In this document: piece after piece, positions 1 through 6,691 of the stretch
Numbering within the stretch: the stretch's first letter is position 1
How the letters are laid out: each line of letters starts with the position of its first letter
Source: JBDTRY01 sp039931435
Lineage (GTDB): Bacteria; Acidobacteriota; Thermoanaerobaculia; Gp7-AA8
Reading direction: 5' to 3'
Assembly (NCBI GenBank): GCA_039931435.1
Contig: JBDTRY010000135.1
Location: forward strand, 1-9,999
Length of the DNA: 9,999 nucleotides
Made by a program: the position numbers and the translations under genes
The notes under the pieces: generated by a model
Told to the model about the DNA's origin: nothing
The model's database searches: none
The model's input: only the letters and a program-made list of their open reading frames with translations

Positions 1-1021
1 GTGTCCAGGTTCCGGCGCTGACCCTGGACTGCAGCACGTGTTCCAGCGCCCGCACGGCACTCATCGCCGTGAGTTGGTACCCTTCGGGCGTTTCCATCGT
101 CAAGGAAACACTGCTGCCGGAGTCGTGGCGAACTTCTCCCCAGAGATAGGAGCGTCCTTGATCTCGTGACGACTGATCAGGACCGGTGCGCCGAGCCGCG
201 ACCGTCTGCGCGAGCTTCATCAGAGGCTTGAACCGAAGCACCTGCATCACCGGCGCAAACCAGCGCAAACGGCGGATCATCGATCGAGAGGCGGCTGAGT
301 AAACACGAATGTTTCGAATTCCGGTGGTGCGATAGGCCGTGGCCACGTCACCCCACGGAATGGTCATCGCTGATCGTTCACCGCAACTGAAAGGAATCGT
401 TCGGCTGTCGAATGCCACCGGAACAGAGACAATCCGTCCGTCTCTTCGAATGGCGCCGCCATGAGGCAGTCCCTCGATCATGGTTCGAAGGGTCCCCCTG
501 CTGATGCCTCCTCCCCTGGGGTAAAAGGCGAGGGCAAGCTCGGTGGCGGAACGCAGTGCCTGCGAGAGCATTGCTGCCAGGCAATCCGTGGGAACGACAT
601 CGAACCCCACGCCGGGAATGAGCGCCACGCCCGCGCTCTGCGCCTCTTCCTGAAGCCTGAAGATGGATTCGAATACGGCGATCTCTCCGGTGATGTCCAG
701 GTAATGCGTTCCGCTGCCGAGGCAGGCGCGAACCATGGGATCGCTCGTGGCCGAAAATGGTCCGGCGCAGTGAATGACCGCCGCGACTCCGTCCAGGAAT
801 GTGGCTGCGTGGGCATCGAGCGGAAAGACTCTGCGATCACACTCCAGTTCGTCAGCCAGTGTCTCCACGGCCTCGCGGCTGCGCCCGGCGAGAATGGGAT
901 GGTGGCCCCGCGAGACTGCTTCGCGGGCGATCAACTCGCCGGTGTAGCCGTTGGCGCCGTAGATCATCCAGGATGTGTTTTCGGGCACGCTCCAGTGTGT
1001 CACGAGACGGCGGATCCCCAT
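1..1021 (-). CDS. Saccharopine dehydrogenase-like / trans-acting enoyl reductase family protein, C-terminus cut by window edge
   Basis: The minus-strand frame is open from 1021 to the left edge, giving about 340 residues without the C-terminus. Near the N-terminus it reads WMIYGANGYTGELIARE, a Rossmann dinucleotide-binding loop (GANGYTG). This is followed by LAGRS (end of the second strand), VIHCAGPF, HYLDITGE and IPGVGFDVVPTD. These blocks in this order are typical of the saccharopine-dehydrogenase NADP-binding family that includes the mycobacterial trans-acting enoyl reductases. Members are probably NAD(P)H-dependent reductases; the substrate cannot be told from sequence. The start is uncertain: ATG at 1021 is the outermost, GTG at 1003 has GGGGA 11 bases upstream, and GTG at 988 leaves the shortest leader before the Rossmann strand. 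An in-frame TGA lies at 1031-1033. The gene follows the YcaQ-type gene by 39 bp on the same strand and is probably co-transcribed with it. Confidence 0.85.
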   Translation of the reverse strand, partial: MGIRRLVTHWSVPENTSWMIYGANGYTGELIAREAVSRGHHPILAGRSREAVETLADELECDRRVFPLDAHAATFLDGVAAVIHCAGPFSATSDPMVRACLGSGTHYLDITGEIAVFESIFRLQEEAQSAGVALIPGVGFDVVPTDCLAAMLSQALRSATELALAFYPRGGGISRGTLRTMIEGLPHGGAIRRDGRIVSVPVAFDSRTIPFSCGERSAMTIPWGDVATAYRTTGIRNIRVYSAASRSMIRRLRWFAPVMQVLRFKPLMKLAQTVAARRTGPDQSSRDQGRSYLWGEVRHDSGSSVSLTMETPEGYQLTAMSAVRALEHVLQSRVSAGTWT

Positions 1022-1060
1022 CAGCGAAGCTCAGGGCGTCGACAGAACACCTCGGAACTG

Positions 1061-2248
1061 TCAGGCCCTGACAGGGTCCAGCGAACGTCTGGCTTGTGCG
1101 GAAAGTTTCACGTCCCTGCAGCGGTACGCCTCCGCATGGCGTTCCAGAGCGAGGCGAACGGCATTGCGGTCAGTGTCACGTTCGAGCCAAAGCTTTCGGA
1201 CTGCCAGAAGGCCGTCGGAAATCCGGGCGTCGATGCGGCCGATCAGGCGGTCATGCTCCAGAAGAGGGCAGACGTACCATCCCCATTTTCTTAGGTGCGC
1301 TGGTTTATAGACCTCCCAGACATAATCGAATTCGAATGCATGTCGAACCAGGCTCCGGTCCCAGAGCAGGGGATCGAGCGGACCGAGAATGCGAACCCTT
1401 CCATCGTCACGGGAAAGGGGAGAGTGCAAAAATTCGGGGGTCGCCAGATATCGGCGCGGAGATCCATCGATCCGCACGTCCACCAGCTCTCCCCGCTGAA
1501 CCATGACATCGGGGACCGGCGAGAGGCGGGCCTGGCCGAGCATCGACCAGTTCGATCCGCCCGCGCGGGAGAGGAGACCGGCAGCCCGCACGCGTTCAGC
1601 GATGGCCCAGCGGTCAAAATCTCCCTCGGGTTTCTCTTTTGCCACCGGACCGAGTGCCCGCTGGGGAAGATCGTAGAGCTTCGATCCCCTTGCCGTCCGG
1701 CCGCAGACGACGATATCGCAGCGCGTCCACAGAATCTCGAGCGCCATCGATGTGGCGCGGGCAGTACCTTTCCAGCCGCTCCAGTCGATCGGTTCGATTC
1801 CTCCGTGATCGGTCAGATCCTCCGTGGAGACCGGTCCCTCATGATCTGCAATCTCGGCCAGCAGGGCAGCGGTGATCCTGCGATCGATCCGCTGCTCCCG
1901 TTCGTGATGTCTCCACCATGGAGCCTGCGCGGCATGTCCCCGATCGCGGTACCAGGGAAATGCCGACGCGGGGAGGATGCAGCGCTCTTTGGCGAAATGT
2001 TCAAAGGCGTGATTGGGAAAAAGGTGCTGCCATAGCTCCCCGCGGCCGATGCCGTCGACGCGCGCCATGACTACGAGATCGGCGTTTGTCCCGATGACGT
2101 CCAGAGGATCGAGCTGGATGCATCGCAATCGCGCCAGCACGGAAAGCACACCTCGTCTCCCTCGACCCTGGGATCGGGCCAGACCCAGCCAGTTGACAAG
2201 CCGTCTGCGAGCTTCCTTCGGCGAGAGCACGACCTGCTGCGTGGACAC
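1061..2248 (-). CDS. Winged helix DNA-binding protein, YcaQ/AlkX-type DNA glycosylase family
   Basis: The 395-residue protein matches the HTH_42 / YcaQ family (formerly DUF1006) in length and layout. Residues 8-60 hold an N-terminal helical region with the CIQLDPLDV motif. Q45-x-D47 corresponds to the QxD catalytic motif of E. coli YcaQ (AlkX), which unhooks DNA interstrand crosslinks and alkylated bases. Later family-like blocks are NHAFEHFAKERCILP (about 79-93), LGPLDPLLWDRSL (about 289-301), the FEFDYVWEVYKPAHLRKWGWYVCPLL stretch, and LIGRIDAR with KLWLERD near the C-terminus. The start is GTG at 2248; an in-frame TAG lies just upstream, so no earlier start is possible, and no good Shine-Dalgarno site is visible. 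The predicted role is cytosolic repair of alkylated or crosslinked DNA. The family is clear; the activity is inferred from the motif. Confidence 0.88.
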   Translation of the reverse strand: MSTQQVVLSPKEARRRLVNWLGLARSQGRGRRGVLSVLARLRCIQLDPLDVIGTNADLVVMARVDGIGRGELWQHLFPNHAFEHFAKERCILPASAFPWYRDRGHAAQAPWWRHHEREQRIDRRITAALLAEIADHEGPVSTEDLTDHGGIEPIDWSGWKGTARATSMALEILWTRCDIVVCGRTARGSKLYDLPQRALGPVAKEKPEGDFDRWAIAERVRAAGLLSRAGGSNWSMLGQARLSPVPDVMVQRGELVDVRIDGSPRRYLATPEFLHSPLSRDDGRVRILGPLDPLLWDRSLVRHAFEFDYVWEVYKPAHLRKWGWYVCPLLEHDRLIGRIDARISDGLLAVRKLWLERDTDRNAVRLALERHAEAYRCRDVKLSAQARRSLDPVRA

Positions 2249-2287
2249 GGAGTAAGCCTACACGGCGGCATAGGGCAAATGGCAGCG

Positions 2288-2367
2288 GAAATGAGCGAAG
2301 CGAGGACGATCAGTGGTGGTTCAACGACCATCATGCGAACGCCGGCGTCTTCGCCGTTCCCCGCTTC
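2288..2367. repeat. Degenerate remnants of two repeat types
   Basis: Bases 2288-2328 resemble the left half of the element at 9644-9742: both have an AGCGAGGA core followed within about 12 bases by TGGTTCAACGAC. Bases 2334-2367 resemble the tail of the 178-bp unit that follows (GCCGGCG..., CGCCGTTCC, CGCTTC). Nothing else is visible between the YcaQ-type gene start at 2248 and the tandem repeats at 2401. By-eye alignment, gapped, so the boundaries are approximate. Confidence 0.4.
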
Positions 2368-2406
2368 TTGTGAAACGCGTTGATTGCCGGGGGGTTGTGG
2401 AGCGCT

Positions 2407-2520
2407 TGTCATCCTGAGGGAGCGAAGCGACCGAAGGATCTCGTCAACGAGAATCGTGCCCTTCGACCGGGGTTACGGGGAAGGTGGAAGAGATCCTTCG
2501 CTCGACGCTTCAGGATGACA
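2407..2520. repeat. Imperfect inverted repeat (palindromic element), copy 1
   Basis: The left arm starts TGTCATCCTGAGGGAGCGAA and runs to GAAGGATCTC; the right arm is GAGATCCTTCGCTCGACG followed by CTTCAGGATGACA. The arms pair over roughly 31-36 bases with a short asymmetry in the middle, leaving a loop of about 45 bases. Transcribed RNA would fold into a long stem. Elements of this kind are common as dispersed extragenic palindromes in GC-rich environmental bacteria. Confidence 0.85.
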
Positions 2521-2584
2521 CGTCTTGACAGTCGTGCAATTCCTGCGACACCGGCGCCCCGCGCCGTTCCCGCTTCGGAGCGCT

Positions 2585-2698
2585 TGTCATCCTGAGAGAG
2601 CGCAGCGACCGAAGGATCTCGTCAACGAGAATCGTGCCCTTCCACGGGGGTTACGGGGAAGGTGGAAGAGATCCTTCGCTCGACGCTTCAGGATGACA
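2585..2698. repeat. Imperfect inverted repeat (palindromic element), copy 2
   Basis: The second copy of the 114-bp palindrome has the same termini, TGTCATCC and GGATGACA. Compared with copy 1, two changes fall in the left arm (GGGAGCGAA to AGAGCGCA) and two in the loop. The right arm is identical. Confidence 0.85.
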
Positions 2699-2756
2699 CG
2701 TCTTGATAGTCGTGCAATTCCTGCGAAACCGGCACCCCGCGCCGTTCACGCTTCGG

Positions 2757-2875
2757 GAGACACGCTTTCCGGGGATGACACGCGGCTTATTTCCGGCGAC
2801 TACGACGTCCCCGGCGTTTGATCGCGCAGCGTTGATGAGGATCTCGTGTGATACTTCGCTCAGGCGATTTCATCG
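2757..2875. other. Intergenic leader with a solitary repeat right end
   Basis: Just after the second unit, GGGGATGACACG (2771-2782) matches the right terminus of the palindromic elements but has no left partner nearby, so it is probably a solo end or remnant. The rest precedes the peptidase gene at 2876. I see no clear promoter pair or strong Shine-Dalgarno site in it. Confidence 0.4.
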
Positions 2876-3901
2876 ATGCTTTTCGAAAAAAGCCCCATCG
2901 ACGTCCGGGAGTTGCTCCCTGTACCGATCAGGGAGTTGGGCCTGACCGTGGAGGACTCGCCCGTCGAGGACTACGTCCACCAGCTCTACCGTGAGCTGGA
3001 GTCGAAAGGCCTTCGGCACTTCCGGCCGGCCTGCTATCTGACGGATCAGTGGGGCTGCCCGTCAGAAGAACCGGTGATCGGGATACCGTTCTATCTCGCG
3101 GACCGACGGGTGGGCGCGATCGAAAGCTCGGTGAACGACATCGAGAACGAGCGCGAAATCATGATGTACATGCGCCACGAGGCCGGTCACGCCTTCAACT
3201 ACGCCTACGAGTTGTACAAGACCGACGAATGGCGAGAGTTGTTCGGGCCATTCCGCCGGCCCTATCGGGAGCGTTATCGTTTCGTTCCATTCTCGCGCAA
3301 TTTCGTCCGTCACATCGCCGGCTGGTACGCGCAGAAACATCCGGATGAGGATTTCGCCGAGACCTTCGCAGTGTGGATGACGCCACGCTCCAAGTGGCGT
3401 GAGAAGTACAAAGACTGGCCGGCGCTGGAAAAGCTGCGCTACGTCGATCGCATCTGCCGCGAGCATGCCGACCAGCCGCCGATCCGTCCGTTCGGTGAAA
3501 CAGACTTCACCGTCTCCGACATGGGGGAGACGATCGAGGAGTTCTATCGCGCCAATACAGTCGACGACTCTCAGGCCATTGCTGAGCTGGCGCTGGATGT
3601 CGATCTCGACGACATCTTCACCAGCGCCGAAGCCGTGTCCGCTGAGCAGAGCCGGCCGGCGGCCGAGGTGATCATGGAGCATCGCAGGGCCATCATCGAC
3701 AAGGTCACATACTGGACCGGTGTGCGGCGCTCCCTGGTGAAGACGCTCGTGGAGGCCATCGCTCGGCGGGTGGCCGAGCTGGCGCTCGTCGTGGAACGGA
3801 AGATCGAGCGCGAACAGGTGGTGGAGCTGACGGTCTATGTGACTACACTGGCCATGAACTTCTTCTCGGCGGGACGATTCGAACGGAAGAGTACGCGATG
3901 A
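2876..3901 (+). CDS. HExxH zinc metallopeptidase-like protein
   Basis: The protein has 341 residues, no signal peptide and no membrane segment, so it is probably cytosolic. HEAGH at 101-105 sits in a helix (MMYMRHEAGHAFNYA) and fits a zincin active site with H101, E102 and H105. DEDFAETFAVW at 157-167 is a likely third-ligand helix, with E162 the best candidate. This arrangement resembles putative zinc-binding metallopeptidases of the Peptidase_Mx kind. The C-terminal 100 residues are helical and charged, with no recognised domain. ATG at 2876 is the only reasonable start, because the frame is closed by TGA at 2849-2851; there is no clear Shine-Dalgarno site. The stop overlaps the next gene as ATGA, so the two are probably translationally coupled and may share a substrate. 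The substrate is unknown. A fold-only zincin without protease activity is possible. Confidence 0.75.
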   Translation: MLFEKSPIDVRELLPVPIRELGLTVEDSPVEDYVHQLYRELESKGLRHFRPACYLTDQWGCPSEEPVIGIPFYLADRRVGAIESSVNDIENEREIMMYMRHEAGHAFNYAYELYKTDEWRELFGPFRRPYRERYRFVPFSRNFVRHIAGWYAQKHPDEDFAETFAVWMTPRSKWREKYKDWPALEKLRYVDRICREHADQPPIRPFGETDFTVSDMGETIEEFYRANTVDDSQAIAELALDVDLDDIFTSAEAVSAEQSRPAAEVIMEHRRAIIDKVTYWTGVRRSLVKTLVEAIARRVAELALVVERKIEREQVVELTVYVTTLAMNFFSAGRFERKSTR

Positions 3902-4929
3902 AAATCGACATCCTCTACGAAAGCTGGGGCGAGAAGGAAGAGTATCCGGGCGCTGGCAACGGTGCCATTCCCTCCGGGAAAAAGCGGCGCAAACCTCCAA
4001 AACTGGACCGGGACCAGATTTCCGAGGCGCTGACGCGATTAGGCCATGAGCCTTCCTACGTGGAGCTGGACGGACGGGATTCGTCACTGATGGCCGCGGC
4101 CAGAAGTAAGGCGGACCTGATTTTCAATCTCACCGAATCCTATGCCGGCGACGACTCGAAGGACATGCACCTGGCTGCGTTCCTGGATCTCTTCGGTAAG
4201 CGCTACACAGGTGCCGGGCCGCACGCTCTTCATCTGGCGCAGGACAAGGCCACGGCCAAGAAGATCATGCGCTTTCACGATCTGCATACCCCGTTTTCAG
4301 CAGTGTCGTTCCGGGGGCGCGTCGATTACGCCCACGACGTACAGTTTCCTCTCATGGTCAAGCCCGTTTCCGAGGACGGATCCATCGGAATCGACAGCGG
4401 CTCGGTGGTCAGCTCGGTCAAGGAGCTCATGGAGCGGATCGATTACCTTCACCAGGAGCTCGACGTTCCGGTTCTCATTGAGGAGTACATCGAAGGGAGA
4501 GAGATCTACGCTGCAGTGCTGGGCAACGAATCGCCGGAGGCCTTGCCGCTGGTGGAGCTGGATCTTTCGAAATTGCCGCCCGGTGTTCCGCGCATCGCTG
4601 GCTGGGAAGTGAAGTTCGAAAAGGATACGGATGCTTACAAGCTCACGAAGTCGGCCGTTGCCGAAGGAATGAGCGACGGACTCACTGCAAAACTGCAGGA
4701 GGTGGCCGTAACCACCTTCCGTGCCCTGAAGTTGCGCGACTACGGACGGATCGACATGCGTCTCACCACCGATGAAAAGATTTACGTAATCGAAGCGAAT
4801 CCCAATCCCTGGCTGGCCTCGTCCGCGGAGTTTGCCATGGCGGCGCGTGCCGGCGGACGGACGTATACGCAGATGATCGGTGAGATCGTGGACCTGGCCA
4901 TGGCCAGATACGGCGTGGTCAGCGCGTAA
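3898..4929 (+). CDS. D-alanine--D-alanine ligase-like ATP-grasp protein
   Basis: The 343-residue protein carries the Ddl/ATP-grasp layout. An N-terminal domain has DLIFNLTESYAG (73-84) and GKRYTGAGPHALHLAQDK (100-117). The ATP-grasp core has FPLMVKPVSEDGSIGI (150-165, K155 on the ATP phosphates) and VLIEEYIEGREIYAAVLGN (192-210). RIDMRL (284-289) and VIEANPNPWL (297-306) supply the metal and phosphate ligands D286, E299 and N301. Such enzymes join an amino acid or peptide carboxylate to an amine using ATP. Residues 10-40 hold a charged, glycine- and lysine-rich insert not typical of Ddl. Residues 213-260, where Ddl places substrate-contacting loops, do not look like a standard Ddl. True D-Ala-D-Ala ligase activity is therefore doubtful, and a peptide or amino-acid ligase is more likely. 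The start overlaps the peptidase stop, with GGAAG at 3885-3889. Confidence 0.82.
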   Translation: MKIDILYESWGEKEEYPGAGNGAIPSGKKRRKPPKLDRDQISEALTRLGHEPSYVELDGRDSSLMAAARSKADLIFNLTESYAGDDSKDMHLAAFLDLFGKRYTGAGPHALHLAQDKATAKKIMRFHDLHTPFSAVSFRGRVDYAHDVQFPLMVKPVSEDGSIGIDSGSVVSSVKELMERIDYLHQELDVPVLIEEYIEGREIYAAVLGNESPEALPLVELDLSKLPPGVPRIAGWEVKFEKDTDAYKLTKSAVAEGMSDGLTAKLQEVAVTTFRALKLRDYGRIDMRLTTDEKIYVIEANPNPWLASSAEFAMAARAGGRTYTQMIGEIVDLAMARYGVVSA

Positions 4930-4966
4930 GGCCGGCGCCTCAGATCGGCGGCACGGCACCCTGCGC

Positions 4967-5428
4967 TCAACGCCCGATGCTGATAGCGTCGCCCTGGCGG
5001 ATCATCCCCGTCTTCAGCACACGTGCATAGACACGCGACTGATCGGGATGCAGCCGGTGCGAGATGCGTACGAACTCGCCGTCCACAAACGAGTCGATGA
5101 TGGTCTTGCACGGCGGCGCGAAGTTCGAGATCTCGACCTGAACTTCGTCTCCGATGTGCAGTCTCGTGCCGGGAACGACGTGCGACCAGTCCATCCCTGA
5201 GATCGTGATGTTCTCGCCAGTCGATCCCGGTTCGATGGGATGCCCCTCTTCCTGAAGCATGGAGATCACTTCCAGCGAGAAAAGGGAGAGTGCCCGTTCG
5301 GGACCACCATGCACCTCGAGCTCGGCCTGAGTATCCCCGACCAGCCCGTTCACGGTCAGCGCTGCACTGTCCACGGGCCGCTTGGGTACGCCGCCATCAG
5401 AGACGTTGATGCTGTGCACCGTTCCCAC
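4967..5428 (-). CDS. MOSC domain-containing protein (YiiM-like)
   Basis: From GTG 5428 the product is 153 residues, essentially one MOSC domain. It opens GTVHSINVSDGGVPKRPV, then has VHGGPERALSLFSLE (about 39-53), GSTGENITISG (about 68-78) and SNFAPPCKTI, with the conserved MOSC cysteine at C107. It closes with YARVLKTGMIRQGD. MOSC domains bind sulfur or molybdenum-cofactor ligands; YiiM-type stand-alone proteins handle N-hydroxylated or sulfurated substrates. The frame runs on to ATG at 5452 and 5470, but those add a charged, non-family leader and have no ribosome site. GTG 5428 has GAGGA four bases upstream, so I prefer it. The gene is divergent from the alcohol dehydrogenase and convergent with the ATP-grasp gene (37 bp apart). 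Confidence 0.88.
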   Translation of the reverse strand: MGTVHSINVSDGGVPKRPVDSAALTVNGLVGDTQAELEVHGGPERALSLFSLEVISMLQEEGHPIEPGSTGENITISGMDWSHVVPGTRLHIGDEVQVEISNFAPPCKTIIDSFVDGEFVRISHRLHPDQSRVYARVLKTGMIRQGDAISIGR

Positions 5429-5432
5429 GGCT

Positions 5433-5437
5433 TCCTC
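5433..5437 (-). promoter_or_regulatory. Shine-Dalgarno site for the MOSC gene
   Basis: On the minus strand GAGGA lies four bases before GTG 5428. It is the reason to prefer this start over ATG 5452 and ATG 5470, neither of which has a purine-rich site. Confidence 0.5.
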
Positions 5438-5461
5438 GCGTTCCTCGTCCATCGATCGTGA

Positions 5462-5467
5462 ATTATG
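5462..5467 (-). promoter_or_regulatory. Candidate -10 box for the MOSC gene
   Basis: CATAAT on the minus strand matches TATAAT at five of six positions. Transcription would begin near 5455, which would exclude the 5470 start and give a leader of about 27 bases for GTG 5428. No good -35 is visible. Confidence 0.4.
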
Positions 5468-5496
5468 CATGAGGAGACGGAGAAGAGGCTGAAATC

Positions 5497-5502
5497 TATA
5501 AT
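5497..5502 (+). promoter_or_regulatory. Candidate -10 box for the alcohol dehydrogenase gene
   Basis: TATAAT is a perfect -10 match. The expected start of transcription is near 5509, about three bases before ATG 5512, so the mRNA would be almost leaderless. The -35 region (about 5473-5479, GGAGACG) is a poor match to TTGACA. Confidence 0.5.
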
Positions 5503-5511
5503 GGCCCAGCC

Positions 5512-6564
5512 ATGCGCGCGGCCATCTTCGAACGCTTCGGCGGAGAGATTACTGTCCGCCAGGTTCCGGATCCCGTCCCCGGAGCAGGGGAAGCAGTCAT
5601 CCGCGTCGAGGCCACCGGCATCTGCCGCAGTGACTGGCATGGCTGGATGGGTCACGACCGGGACGTCAGGCTTCCTCATGTTCCAGGACATGAACTGGCC
5701 GGAGTGGTGGAGAGCGTGGACTCCGCTGTTCGAGCCTTCCGAGCCGGCGATCGAGTCACCGTTCCCTTCTCCTGCGGCTGCGGAGACTGCGACCAGTGCC
5801 GGGCGGGCTTTGCCAACATCTGCGACCGGTACTCGCAACCCGGATTCACGCACTGGGGCTCCTTCGCCGAGCGTGTCGTCATCCGCCGAGCGGAGCTGAA
5901 CCTCGTGGCCCTGCCGGAGTCGATCGATTTCGTCGCCGCAGCCAGTCTGGGATGCAGGTTCGCAACGTCCTGGCGCGCCGTTCGTGATCAGGGGCGTCTG
6001 GCCGCGAACGAATGGGTTGCCGTTCATGGATGCGGCGGCGTGGGTCTTTCGGCGATCATGATTGCCGTGGCCATGGGCGCGCGCGTGATCGCCGTCGACA
6101 TTGAACCGGAGCGCCTGGACCTCGCTCTGAAGATCGGAGCGCATGCGGTTCTCAACGCGCGCGAACACGCAGACGTAGCGCAGTCAGTCCGCGACACTTC
6201 CGGAGGAGGAGTCCATCTTTCCATCGACGCGCTGGGCAGCGCAGAGACTTGTGTGAACTCCATCGGCGGCCTACGCAAGAGGGGGCGGCACGTGCAGGTG
6301 GGTCTGATGACGGGCGCCGCGCTCAAAGCAGCGATTCCGTGGGATCTGATCATCGGCCGGGAGTTGGAGATCGCCGGCAGTCATGGACTTCAGGCCAGCC
6401 GCTACGGCGAGATCTTTTCCCTGGTGGCTTCCGGCCGGATCGACCCAGCCCTGCTCGTGGGACGCACGATTTCGCTCGACGAAGCGCCGGCGGAGCTGGA
6501 ATCCATGGATACGTTCTCGGGATCAGGGGTCACGGTCATCAACCGGTTTGCAGATCACGGGTGA
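5512..6564 (+). CDS. Zinc-dependent medium-chain alcohol dehydrogenase
   Basis: This 350-residue protein has the full medium-chain dehydrogenase/reductase layout. Catalytic zinc ligands are C38 (TGICRSDWHG), H60-E61 (PGHELAGVV) and C148 (SLGCRF). The structural zinc site is C90, C93, C96 and C104 in CGCGDCDQCRAGFANICD. The cofactor loop is GCGGVG at 173-178, and the acidic D196 at the end of the next strand suggests NAD rather than NADP preference. The CRSDWHGWMGHD block resembles the Zn_ADH6 subgroup. It should oxidise an alcohol or reduce an aldehyde in the cytosol; the substrate is unknown. No Shine-Dalgarno site precedes ATG 5512, in line with the near-leaderless promoter. An ATG at 5501 is out of frame. 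The gene is divergent from the MOSC gene, and no clear terminator follows it. Confidence 0.93.
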   Translation: MRAAIFERFGGEITVRQVPDPVPGAGEAVIRVEATGICRSDWHGWMGHDRDVRLPHVPGHELAGVVESVDSAVRAFRAGDRVTVPFSCGCGDCDQCRAGFANICDRYSQPGFTHWGSFAERVVIRRAELNLVALPESIDFVAAASLGCRFATSWRAVRDQGRLAANEWVAVHGCGGVGLSAIMIAVAMGARVIAVDIEPERLDLALKIGAHAVLNAREHADVAQSVRDTSGGGVHLSIDALGSAETCVNSIGGLRKRGRHVQVGLMTGAALKAAIPWDLIIGRELEIAGSHGLQASRYGEIFSLVASGRIDPALLVGRTISLDEAPAELESMDTFSGSGVTVINRFADHG

Positions 6565-6632
6565 CCTGCGTCATCGGAAAGTTTCATCCGGCGGTTTCCC
6601 TGGGCTGAGCGGCGCTTTCAGGCCGTGGTACG

Positions 6633-6638
6633 TATAGA
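6633..6638 (+). promoter_or_regulatory. Candidate -10 box for the M13 peptidase gene
   Basis: TATAGA within GTATAGAAT resembles a -10 box. It would start transcription near 6645 and give a leader of about 47 bases before ATG 6692. No matching -35 is seen at the usual spacing. Confidence 0.3.
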
Positions 6639-6677
6639 ATTCGGTTCTGCCGCCGGGAATGATTCCGGGGGCAAATT

Positions 6678-6682
6678 GGGAG
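6678..6682 (+). promoter_or_regulatory. Shine-Dalgarno site fixing the M13 peptidase start
   Basis: GGGAG stands nine bases before ATG 6692. Starting there puts a lipoprotein signal at the very N-terminus, whereas the upstream in-frame ATG 6659 would add 11 residues before it. Confidence 0.65.
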
Positions 6683-6691
6683 ATCTTTAAA

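Larger units (their letters stand above)
2401..2756. repeat. Two tandem copies of a 178-bp repeat unit
   Basis: Unit 1 covers 2401-2578 and unit 2 covers 2579-2756, directly abutting. I count 8 mismatches and no indels between them, about 95% identity. Each begins AGCGCTTGTCATCCTGAG and ends near CGCTTCGG. Each unit holds a long inverted repeat in its first two thirds and a non-palindromic tail of about 58 bases. The unit encodes no convincing protein. It looks like a tandem duplication of a dispersed palindromic element together with its flank. Confidence 0.93.

Noticed and set aside
461..1294. 277-codon plus-strand open frame
   Set aside because: It lies opposite two recognisable minus-strand genes, the reductase and the YcaQ-type protein, and has no domain-like features.
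2401..2756. CRISPR-like array
   Set aside because: The units are 178 bp, abut without spacers and contain long palindromes; no cas genes are present.
2380..2821. Plus-strand reading frames across the 178-bp units, giving similar peptides (CHPE..., RPKDLVNENRAL...)
   Set aside because: They are similar only because the DNA is repeated. They cross palindrome arms, lack ribosome sites, and give Arg-rich peptides typical of spurious frames in such elements.
3062..4087. 341-codon minus-strand open frame opposite the peptidase and ATP-grasp genes
   Set aside because: The plus strand has clear family motifs in this interval. The antisense frame has none and is a by-product of high GC.
5501..5511. 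ATG just upstream of the dehydrogenase start
   Set aside because: It is out of frame with the dehydrogenase and overlaps the -10 box.
5356..6168. 270-codon minus-strand open frame overlapping the dehydrogenase and MOSC genes
   Set aside because: The dehydrogenase on the plus strand has all its zinc and cofactor motifs, and the MOSC frame is different. This frame is a shadow.
6659..6691. Upstream in-frame ATG for the M13 peptidase
   Set aside because: It would place 11 residues before the lipoprotein signal; ATG 6692 has a GGGAG site and a standard signal peptide.
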